From NCBI GenBank assembly GCA_023376005.1, contig CM042151.1:76230446-76294445 (forward strand): a stretch of 64,000 nt of DNA, read 5' to 3'. The translations under genes were made by a program, and so were the position numbers. The DNA comes from Doryteuthis pealeii (taxonomy: Eukaryota > Mollusca > Cephalopoda > Myopsida > Loliginidae). The notes beneath the pieces are model-generated. The model was not told the DNA's origin. It worked only from the letters and a program-made list of their open reading frames with translations, and searched no databases. Below are positions 56,155-64,000 of this stretch, one piece after another. The stretch's first letter is position 1. Each line of letters starts with the position of its first letter.

Positions 56155-56590
56155 GAGTAAGGTCCCCTAAAAAAGGGATGTCTTAGTTTTGACACTAAAC
56201 TGCATCTGATCCAGAGTGGTAGTACCTGTTAGGGTGCCATGAACTTATCAAATATATCAGTTGAAAAATTATTCATGTTTGATAGGAATTGTGGCAGGAT
56301 AAGTGTGTGTATAATTTCTAAGAAAAAAATTGGTGGCCTGAAAAGAAGACCGGCTGCCCTGACACCCTGGAAATCCTAGGAACCTTTTACTCATTTAATT
56401 AACCAGCTGTGATTTCAGGAGTAATAAAAAAAATTCAACACCAGAATCCGAAACTCACCACTAGATGCAGTTAAGCATCATACTCAGGCATTAAGACCCT
56501 CGGCCACCACTTTCTAGCACATATATATTATAAAAAGGGTTGTGCCTTGCCATAAGGGCAATAGGATCAGAATAATCATATAGGTGCTAG
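56155..56590. repeat. Two Rep-A fragments in opposite orientation
   Basis: 56155-56245 on the plus strand (CTAAACTGCATCTGATCC..) and 56440-56590 on the minus strand (AAGACCCTCGGCCACCACTT, TTGCCATAAGGGCAATAGG). The second is cut by the LTR at 56591. Confidence 0.7.
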
Positions 56591-57082
56591 TGTTGTATAC
56601 CTTTCCTTACTTCTTACTTCTTGTCGTATTTTCTTCTGGCCGGCTTTGCTATTCCTTCTATCATCTTGACTTGGTCTGGTCTATCGTCTCGGATCTCCTA
56701 AGGTCTGGTTTTCTATTGCTATGTTCCTGCTGGCTGGTCGTCCTGGGTTCATTTCTTAGTCTTGTTACCAAGACATTCATCAACCACAAGAACATATTAC
56801 TTATACAAACTTTTATTTCCTTAACTATACATTTCATGTAACTAAATATCTAACATAGCGCGCGTGAGTTCCAGTTTTAGGCAGGACCTAAAATGGTCGA
56901 CTTATCTGCCTGACGTGTAACTGAAAAACCGGGGACCGAACAGGTCCCACGTGACTTCACGTATTTTGGCGGGCTTCTGTAATTTTCCATTGAAGGACCC
57001 GGCCATGGTATGAAAAGGGTCATCCCCTCAGAATTACAGGGGACCGACAATAATCTTATGCAACCGCATAGATTATGTAACA
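56591..57082 (-). mobile_element. Solo LTR, TSD CTAG
   Basis: Forward strand TGTTGTATACC to TATGTAACA with CTAG on both sides (56587-56590 and 57083-57086). In sense orientation it begins TGTTACATAATC, contains an AATAAAAG polyadenylation motif and ends TACAACA. The right half is almost identical to 15037-15533, the most similar LTR pair in the window. Confidence 0.92.
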
Positions 57083-57086
57083 CTAG

Positions 57087-57699
57087 GTGTTTTGTTAAGA
57101 AGGCTGAAAAGAAAACAGTGTATTGTATGCCCCGATAGGGAAACAGAAATAACAAAAAGAATTTTATTCAAGAAATAAGAGTTTTATTTTATGAAGTTTG
57201 GAACTTTAACATGAAAATTTAGATGAGTAAATCTTTTCTTCTATCTTGGAGAAAACAAAAACAAAAACAAAAACAAAAAAAAAACAGGTTACTGAACCAT
57301 ATTTAGCAAAACAGTATTTAACAAATATAAAAATGAAAGTTAATCATTTAGAACTGTGCAACATCATTTTGTACAATTTAATAAACAGATAAATAAATTC
57401 CAAAGAGTAAAGGCACAGATGGCATTAAATTTTCTCACAGCAAGTGGGAGGAAGGGTTCACCAGGTGAAAAATTAAAATAAGGCAGTTCAATGCTTATTC
57501 GAAATAAAATAACAGAATCTTGTATGGCACCATATTATGGTAAAATACCAGACATCTCCACATTTTTATGTCTTGTAGGTAAATTTTGGGTATTCTTGTC
57601 TGTAGTTTGTTAGAAAAGTTTTTTTAATAATATTTTTATGAATATCGTTTTTTTTTAGTAAAACTATTTTCCTTGCTATAGGATTTTAACTCAACTTTA
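57087..57699. other. Non-coding AT-rich stretch
   Basis: An (AAAAC)n patch at 57253-57285. No gene. Confidence 0.6.
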
Positions 57700-58000
57700 T
57701 GGTAAATGATTTTACTATAGAAGTGTATTGCAAATGATATAAATATAATAATTGCACTGCTAATGTTTGTTTTTTTACTATAGAAATGCAGTGCTATTGA
57801 ACGTTTATTACTATAGTAATGTACTGCTATTGATTTTTTTTACTATACAAATACTCTGCTATTGAAGGTTTTGTACAATAGAAATGCAGTGCTAATGTTG
57901 TTTTAATATAGAAATGCAGTGCTAATGTGTTTTTTTTACTATAGAAATACAGTGTTAATGTAATTTTAATATAAAAATACACTTATTGTTTTTACTATAG
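57700..58000 (+). repeat. Minisatellite, about 38-40-bp units, 8 copies
   Basis: The unit TTTTTACTATAGAAATGCAG + TGCTAATG recurs with point changes and small indels (57710, 57775, 57820, 57870, 57905, 57937, 57966, 57990 are approximate starts). Confidence 0.85.
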
Positions 58001-58596
58001 AAATGCACCAAAAATTATTTTCATTTTCATTCATATCTTATTCACTTATTTCAGTCATGTAACCTTTGACTTTTATCTTGTGTGATATAATATGGGATTT
58101 ACAGTTATAATTACATATATAATTTATATTATAAAATATTACATATATAATTTATATTATAAATTATTATATATATAATTTATATTATAAAATTTAAATA
58201 GAAATTGTTTTCAGTTATTTGAAAAAAAATGCTTTTATGAGAATAGGGTTTACATTCATTTAAAAAAAAAAATTTTTAACAGTAGATAATTCATAATCAG
58301 AATGCTGAAGATTACAATGCTGAAACATTGCAAATAGGAAGAAAAGAGTTTCTATTATAACAAAAAATGTGGAGATTTCTGGTATTGAGGCAATTAGTAA
58401 AGCACAAGTGGGAGTGAAGGCTGAAAAGTGAATTATTGTCTTCTTGAATTACATAAGTTAGGATAGCAAAAACACAGAGTCAATGGTACTTAGTAAGTTT
58501 TTTGTGTATGTGATCGTCAGACCAAGTCTACACTATCCTAATAGATATATATGCGCTATCACTGATATTGAGCACTCTTTATTCATAAATATAGCA

Positions 58597-58600
<4 letters not shown>
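58001..58600. other. Non-coding AT-rich stretch
   Basis: A short tandem duplication of TACATATATAATTTATATTA type at 58113-58195. No gene. Confidence 0.6.
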
Positions 58601-58647
<47 letters not shown>

Positions 58648-58675
58648 AGGAAAAGGGGATTGGAATGAATCCGAC

Positions 58676-58966
58676 AGAATGAGGTAAAATAAGGAATGAA
58701 AGAACAAAACTCAGACAAAAATGTGTAGTATATTTCACTGGAATGTTAAATTCTGCTTCTTCAGCCTTTATTGAATCACTAGGATCATAAAAGTGTTTTA
58801 TAGAAGGGGGAAGTAGGTAGGTGGGTAAGTTTTGTGGTGAGGGAAAGATTGTACACTTGTATGATCCTAGTGATTCAATAAAGGCTGAAGTGGAATTTAA
58901 CATTCCAGCAAAATATACTACACATTTTTGTCTGAGTTTTGTTCTTTCATTCCTTATTTTACCTCA
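58676..58966. mobile_element. Foldback with hammerhead-like cores, arms about 110 bp
   Basis: Left arm 58676-58788 and right arm 58859-58966 are inverted copies. The left arm on the minus strand has CTGAAGA (58764-58758), a GAA/TTC-rich stem II and GAAA (58736-58733). The right arm on the plus strand has CTGAAGT and CAAA, i.e. both core boxes mutated. Short palindromic TATA follows the GAAA box. Confidence 0.6.
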
Positions 58967-58982
58967 TATATATATAATAAAA

Positions 58983-59100
58983 TAAGCCTAATGAGTCAGA
59001 GAATACTACCTAGATTTCTCTCAATGGATCATCAGGATAATTCTGACTGATGATCCTTTAGGAGAAACCTAAGTAGATATTCTCTGACTTATTAGGCCTA
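58983..59100. ncRNA. Inverted pair of hammerhead-ribozyme cores
   Basis: Plus strand: CTGATGA (59047-59053), stem II TCC/GGA with loop TTTA, GAAA (59064-59067), CCTAAG stem III, TA. Minus strand: CTGATGA (59035-59029), TCC..AGA stem, GAAA (59018-59015), TCTAGG, TA, with a distal 6-bp stem I (GTCAGA/TCTGAC). The outer arms CCTAATGAGTCAGAGAATA and complement (58986-59004, 59077-59096) enclose both. All invariant core bases of CTGANGA and GAAA are present in both copies. Confidence 0.65.
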
Positions 59101-59323
59101 CTTTATTATTTATTGTCTCTACTTATTGTATTGAGCACTTTAGTAGGCAACTTACAGTACTTTTTCTTTTGGCCATTTTAATAGTGTAAACTGATTATTT
59201 TCAGGTGCATATGATTTGGTCTTTTCTTCTTTTTATGATTTTTTTTTCTCCAGCTGAAAGTTTTATTGTGTAATTACAGACTATAAAGCCAGGAGTTTTT
59301 TTTATATACTGTCAGAGTTTAAA

Positions 59324-59383
<60 letters not shown>

Positions 59384-59426
59384 AGTAAACAATGTGTTTT
59401 GATATGGCTTTTTTAGCCAACAATTT

Positions 59427-59569
59427 TTGGGAGAATATGTGCTTAATTGAAGTCGTACCTAATTTTGAAAACTAATAAATTAATAATTATGCCCACCTAA
59501 TTCATTAATTATTAATTAATTATTTTTCAAAATTAGGTACGACTTCAATTAAGCACATATTCTCCCAAA
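59427..59569. mobile_element. Foldback, 46-bp arms
   Basis: TTTGGGAGAATATGTGCTTA (59427) to the end of the left arm at 59472 is inverted at 59524-59569. It lies in the same cluster as the hammerhead-bearing foldbacks and, like 59843-60030, has a TTTGGGAG boundary. Confidence 0.8.
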
Positions 59570-59708
59570 TATATATTTTTATATAAACAAATTCATTAAT
59601 TAATTAAACAAATTAAATATCTACAACAGGTTGTGGATACAATTACAAATCAAAGGTTATGCAGTTGTGCTTTATCATTGACAAGCTAATTTGGCAAGTT
59701 TTGTGTGT

Positions 59709-59845
59709 GGCATGGGCTGGTGGCCTAGAGGCAGAATCTCTACTAGCTCTGCGTTCTGTGGTTGCTGGTTTGATCTTTGTTGGGGGGGGGGTCACAGTAT
59801 ATACTGCTGATGAGACTGAATATAGGTCGAAACAGCTGTTCAAAG
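59709..59845 (+). ncRNA. tRNA-like head followed by a hammerhead core
   Basis: Box A TGGCCTAGAGG (59721-59731) fits the pol III consensus at every position. Box B-like GTTTGATCT (59768-59776) has two changes. Then CTGATGA (59807-59813), stem II GAC(T)/(G)GTC (59814-59817 and 59825-59828), GAAA (59829-59832), palindromic CAGCTG, and TTC. Only 2 bp of stem I are obvious. The arrangement recalls SINE-like elements with ribozymes in other animals. Activity is unproven. Confidence 0.55.
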
Positions 59846-60053
59846 TGCCAAAATTACTCGGGATATGAACTTTGGTGGACTAATCCATGAATTCCTCCCA
59901 AATAATTAAAAGTTAGCCAGAAAACTTGAAAAAATCACAAATAAAAAGTTTTCTGGCTAACTTTTAATTATTTGGGAGGAATTCATAGATTAGTCCACCA
60001 AAGTTCATATCCCGAGTACTTTCGGCACTTCGAAATGCCATCATCAGGGGTGA
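59843..60053. mobile_element. Foldback, 83-bp arms, with a second hammerhead core
   Basis: The arms 59843-59925 and 59948-60030 are near-perfect inverted copies (TATGAACTTTGGTGGACTAA). On the minus strand, 60053-60011 gives CCC, CTGATGA (60047-60041), stem II GGCA/TGCC, GAAA (60023-60020), palindromic GTAC then TC and GGG, which pairs with the CCC as a short stem I. One base before stem II is unpaired. Confidence 0.7.
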
Positions 60054-60151
60054 TGTGTTCCAGTTTTTCAAATTATATTAATGGATGTGAAACTTGAAAG
60101 AATCACAAATAAAATTGTTAAATAGGAGATGTGTCTTTTGTTTAATTCAAC

Positions 60152-60194
<43 letters not shown>

Positions 60195-60712
60195 ACAGTT
60201 ATGATCATAAGGCATTTAGCTGATTGTGAAAATGTGAAACTGTTGCAATATTTTGTTTAAATTTGTTATGTATAATTTAGGATAGCATAGACACTCACAT
60301 ACTAGCATAGTTTTCATCATAAATGATAGAATTACTTATGTATGGATTAGCATTTCTCCTTGTCTATGGATAGATGATGAAGGTGTTAATTGTGTTAATG
60401 AGTTGAGAAGGCAGGAGCATAGGTCAACTGAGATCCTTTGAAATCAATTGAGCAAACAATCAAAAAATGAAAGAAAAGAAGTATGAAAGAAAAAATAGAG
60501 AAATTGGAAACACAGATAAAAGAAGACTACAAAAGTATAGTGATAAAGAGGGAAAACAGGAGTGAGAGACTGAGAAAGGGAGAATTTGATTAGTGCGGTC
60601 AGCCAAACTATTACCCGTGAGAAGAAAAAAAGAAAAAAAAAAAGAATGTATTTGAATTTCTAAAATGCCCCAAGTTACTCCAACAGAAGATCTCATTACT
60701 CAGTAGTAAATG
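60054..60712. other. Non-coding stretch
   Basis: (TA)n at 60157-60191. Purine-rich sequence at 60440-60650. No gene. Confidence 0.55.

Positions 60713-60777
<65 letters not shown>
60713..60777. repeat. (TA)n microsatellite
   Basis: About 32 TA units ending at the left boundary of a TIR element. Confidence 0.95.
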
Positions 60778-60778
<1 letters not shown>

Positions 60779-60779
<1 letters not shown>

Positions 60780-62073
60780 GGTCTACCAAAATGTTGACTC
60801 GTTTTCATTTTAAAAACGAATTAAAATTAATTAAATCGAAAAGTAGTAACATAATGACCATCAGTAAAAAAAAAAAAAGAAGCTAAATAATATTAAATAT
60901 GTAATTTATTTTTAATATATTTTAAAATATCTATTTTCCTCAAATATTTTGCAAACATGGATGCTTTTTTTATGCATGTAAGGACTGAAAAGAAAACATC
61001 ATTTAGGATTTTAAGGCTTATAACAGTTTCTACTTAGAAATCAATAACAAAAAACATTAGATACACTATGTACAGAAGAATTAAAAACTTTTAAATGAAA
61101 TATCTTTTTCTTTTTGGTCTAAACACACAAAAAAAATGCTCTTAAAAAATTCTTGTGAGTTTTGTTTACCAAAAAAATGACTAGATAAAATATCATGTGA
61201 CCTCTTCTCATATGGTAGGCCAATGTTGATGAAAAACAATTATCAAAAATCAGGGAATTATCTGATTTTAATAAAATTTTGTGTTGACTTATTAATCAAC
61301 ATATTCTTTTTTTTTTAATTACTGAATCGTTTCAATCAAACAGATTCAATGGAAATAAATAGAAATTCTTTAAAATAAATATTACTATTAATGATAATTC
61401 TACTAACATATAAACAACAACTTATATAACTTAATTAATAGATGAAATTCATTTAAAATATGAAACACTTAATTCTAAGTTTTAAATTTAATATTTTTAG
61501 ATTTTAAAAACATATTTATTCATTGACTAGTCTACTTTATTTTTGTTATCTAATAATTTTTGGAGAAAACTCAATTGAAAATCTAGGCCCCCACCCTTTT
61601 AAACAGAACAAATATTGATGCATAATTTTTTTCACTTATAATAGGCAATTATATACTTAGAGCATATATTAAAAAAATTCTCCCCAAATTTTTTTTGTTA
61701 TTTTTTTTTTTTACATTTAATTTTCCAATTTTCAGTATTTATTTTCTACTATTAAAAATGTTTTTTCTTCTATTCACACATTTGGTCTTTTGTCTTTTTA
61801 TTTATACTGTAATTAGTTTTGAAAGTATATAACCCCACCAATATTTTGTGCCCTAAAAATAAAGGGCGCGGGGTCAAAGTTAAATCTCCTGAGAAAAATC
61901 AGAAAGTTTTGAAATAAAACAACTAATGCTTTATAAAATTCATTCATTGATAAATAAGCACTGAAAATTTCATTAAAATCAGATAATTCCTCAAATTTTA
62001 GTAAATTTCCTTCAATTGGGGGTGGGTTTTGTATTTTGTGATATATGCATATGACGTGACTTTTGGCAGACCC
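60779..62073. mobile_element. TIR element, 1.3 kb, TA target site, no transposase
   Basis: GGGTCTACCAAAATGT at 60779 and complement to 62073 (AC TTTTGGCAGACCC), flanked by TA (60777-60778 and 62074-62075). A second, internal inverted repeat (GGAATTATCTGATTTTAATA at 61253 versus about 61960-61995) matches the truncated copy at 29585-30380. AT-rich, with no ORF of note. Confidence 0.85.
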
Positions 62074-62371
62074 TAATATATATACAGATAATTCTTAAGA
62101 TATCATGTCGTGTTGGTAGTATCATTCATGTTTTAAGGTGTTTTAAGGCATTTTAAAATGTTTTCCTTTTAGATTTTATGTTATTTTCTTGATTGTCGGT
62201 TATTTTGCATCAATAAACATAGCAACAAAATATACATTTTTAAATTCTTTAAAAAAATGATATCAACACTATGATGAACAATATCAAAATATTGGACTTT
62301 TCACTATTTCTTTCTTGACAATGACCAATCACAGTTGAAAGTATTTGGACTCTATACTTTTATAAACATTA

Positions 62372-62800
62372 GGTACCACCAATTTTCCATGTGAAATTTA
62401 CCCCTCCCCCTGCACATATATTTAACACAATGAAACTTGCATACATGTTAATATTATCTTGAAAATATTTTGTCCATTCGAAACCAGAAACATTAAAAAA
62501 AAACTTCTGATTATTTTAAAAAAATTTTTCAGCTTATGGAAATAATGAAAATTTTAAACGAAAAACAATGTTTACATTTTTGCACCGTTAAATCAATTGA
62601 AATTTAACGTAGCCAAAAACAAGTTATCAAAACAAGTCAATCGGTTAATTTGATCTTTGAATTAACTGTTTTTCTTTGTAACAACTCTTTATGTTCATTA
62701 TTTCTTTTTTGCGAGATTTAAAAAAAAAAAGTTAAAAAATATTTACGTTTTTTCATTCAATATGGCCTAAATTGATCACGTGACATATTTTGGTGGTACC
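62372..62800. mobile_element. TIR element, 429 bp, deletion derivative of the 48956 element
   Basis: It starts GGTACCACCAATTTTCC and ends TTTTGGTGGTACC, flanked by TA (62370-62371 and 62801-62802). It equals the two ends of 48956-50344 without the middle. Confidence 0.9.
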
Positions 62801-62802
62801 TA

Positions 62803-63269
62803 ATAAACATATAAACATTGGACAGTTCTTAAATAAATTTGATCTTTTATCGAGACATCATATTTGAAAAATAAGCTTCTTTTTTTTTTTAAGTATAAGT
62901 TTTAAGCTGTATTTAATAAAACATGCTAAAATAAAGAATTACTGCCTAAAGAGTTATCAGGCTTTGGTATTACCACATCAGCAGGTACTGACTTTACCTT
63001 GAGCATTAAAATCTGGAATATTTTTACTATAAATTCTGTTCCTACAACACTATCAACACGTCATCACTCTATTCTGATATGAGAGCCGTAAAGTTACACT
63101 CAGACTATTGTTCTCACAGTCATGTTTCAGGTTACTCTGGCAGAAAAGCTGAAGAGTACAACACCTGAAACATTTTAGTATACAGTGAATTTTTCAAACT
63201 AGCTGAAAATTCACCCTATAGTTGGGGTTTTAGCTGATAATAAATTTATCTGTCCCACTTTTTTTAGTA
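62803..63269. other. Non-coding stretch
   Basis: AT-rich. An imperfect inverted repeat around 63115-63185 (CATGTTTCAGGT.../...ACCTGAAACAT) is the only structure seen. Confidence 0.5.
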
Positions 63270-63515
63270 GTAGTAAAGTTAGTGGAGTAGCCTTTTGTCA
63301 TTATAAGCCAGACACCAAGGGAATCTATCTCCTATTCACTAGTGCTAAACCAAGGAGATTATTTTTGCGTCTGAGATGGAACACTAAACCTACTATTTTA
63401 TTGCACAGATCTAAGCTGTGCTACTCATGTACTGAGTTAGCAAGGGCTAGTATCAAACCCAGGACCTTGTGATTTTTAGGCGGTGGCTCTAATGACAGGG
63501 CTAAGCCATTTTTTT
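63270..63515 (-). repeat. SINE1 copy
   Basis: Inverted: TATTCACTAGTGCTAAACCA (63332), GATGGAACACTAAACCTACT, TGTACTGAGTTAGCAAGG, ending in a degraded box A complement (AGGGCTAAGCC) at about 63499-63509. Confidence 0.8.
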
Positions 63516-63654
63516 TACTGTAGCAATAAACACAAGTCTAACACCATTCTTAAGTGATTAATTTTTATCGCCTCCTAGTGATCATTGCTTGTATTACAAA
63601 TATAAACACATCTTTTAAGCCTGATTTTTAGCAACCAGAAAATTCATAGAAAAA

Positions 63655-63940
63655 ATATTTTAAAATTTATAACTTTAGTTCTAGGAAATTTTTATATATA
63701 TCTAATATTTATGTATATTTATTTTTTATATATACATATTTTTATATACATTTAATATTAACATATTTTTATATACTTATATAATTATATATCATTTATA
63801 TATATACATTCTTGATATATATTCTATACATATTAATATGATATATATATAATATTCATCACTTCTTAGTTTAAAAATTTATAACTTTAGTTCTAGGAAA
63901 TTTTATATATATCTAATATTTATGTATATTCATTTTTTCA
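63655..63940 (+). repeat. Direct duplication of about 65 bp in TA-rich sequence
   Basis: The segment AAAATTTATAACTTTAGTTC to CTAATATTTATGTATATT occurs at 63661 and again at about 63873 (212 bp apart). The tail of the window (to 64000) is TA-rich. Confidence 0.8.
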
Positions 63941-64000
63941 TATATATTTTATATATATCTTATATATATACATATATAATTATATATAATTTTAATATAT

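Noticed and set aside
58583..58903. 106-codon minus-strand ORF
   Set aside because: It ends in a poly-(Tyr-Ile) tail from a TA run and crosses a foldback; not a gene.

Overview
The window looks like a piece of an AT-rich, repeat-laden animal genome, most likely a cephalopod mollusc (octopus-like). That placement is an inference. It rests on three short C2H2 zinc-finger genes with long uninterrupted finger exons, several tRNA-derived SINE families, many TA-targeting mariner-type relics, and polypyrimidine/CAG splice acceptors. I see no prokaryotic operons, CRISPR arrays or rRNA.

Layout. 1-5.4 kb: a SINE, a duplicated 0.4-kb repeat, a perfect 89-bp-arm palindrome, a Helitron with a textbook 3' terminus, an 18-copy TA/T-rich minisatellite and a deletion-derivative mariner. 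5.4-19 kb: three solo LTRs of one family, further mariner derivatives, a foldback carrying hammerhead-like motifs in both arms, a LINE reverse-transcriptase relic and a mariner gene split by a MITE. 19.3-21.2 kb: zinc-finger gene 1 (minus strand) and a possible small exon. 21-30.5 kb: mobile-element relics, including two MITEs with 8-bp target duplications (one carries telomere-like repeats), a 162-bp satellite and a hAT-like element split by a SINE. 30.8-36.7 kb: candidate promoter/first exon, a 94-bp minisatellite, then zinc-finger gene 2, flanked on both sides by partial tandem duplications of itself. 37-48 kb: SINE, LINE and Helitron fragments, plus a tailed repeat family (called Rep-A here) whose head or tail is locally amplified. 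48-52.8 kb: a 1.4-kb TIR element, another Helitron, and zinc-finger gene 3 with a decayed C-terminal finger tail. 53-64 kb: SINEs, Rep-A, a solo LTR, a minisatellite, a cluster of hammerhead-like motifs in foldbacks (58.7-60.05 kb), and two TIR elements.

How it fits together. Only the three zinc-finger ORFs are convincing protein genes. They are typical of a fast birth-and-death nuclear DNA-binding protein family embedded in transposon-dense sequence. Nearly everything else is mobile DNA, and nested insertions give relative ages. The most unusual signal is the set of hammerhead-ribozyme-like cores (CTGANGA, stem II, GAAA, short palindromic stem III) placed in inverted pairs. This is what relics of Penelope-like or retrozyme-like elements would look like. 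Repeat family names such as SINE1, SINE2, Rep-A, Rep-D and Rep-E are local labels.
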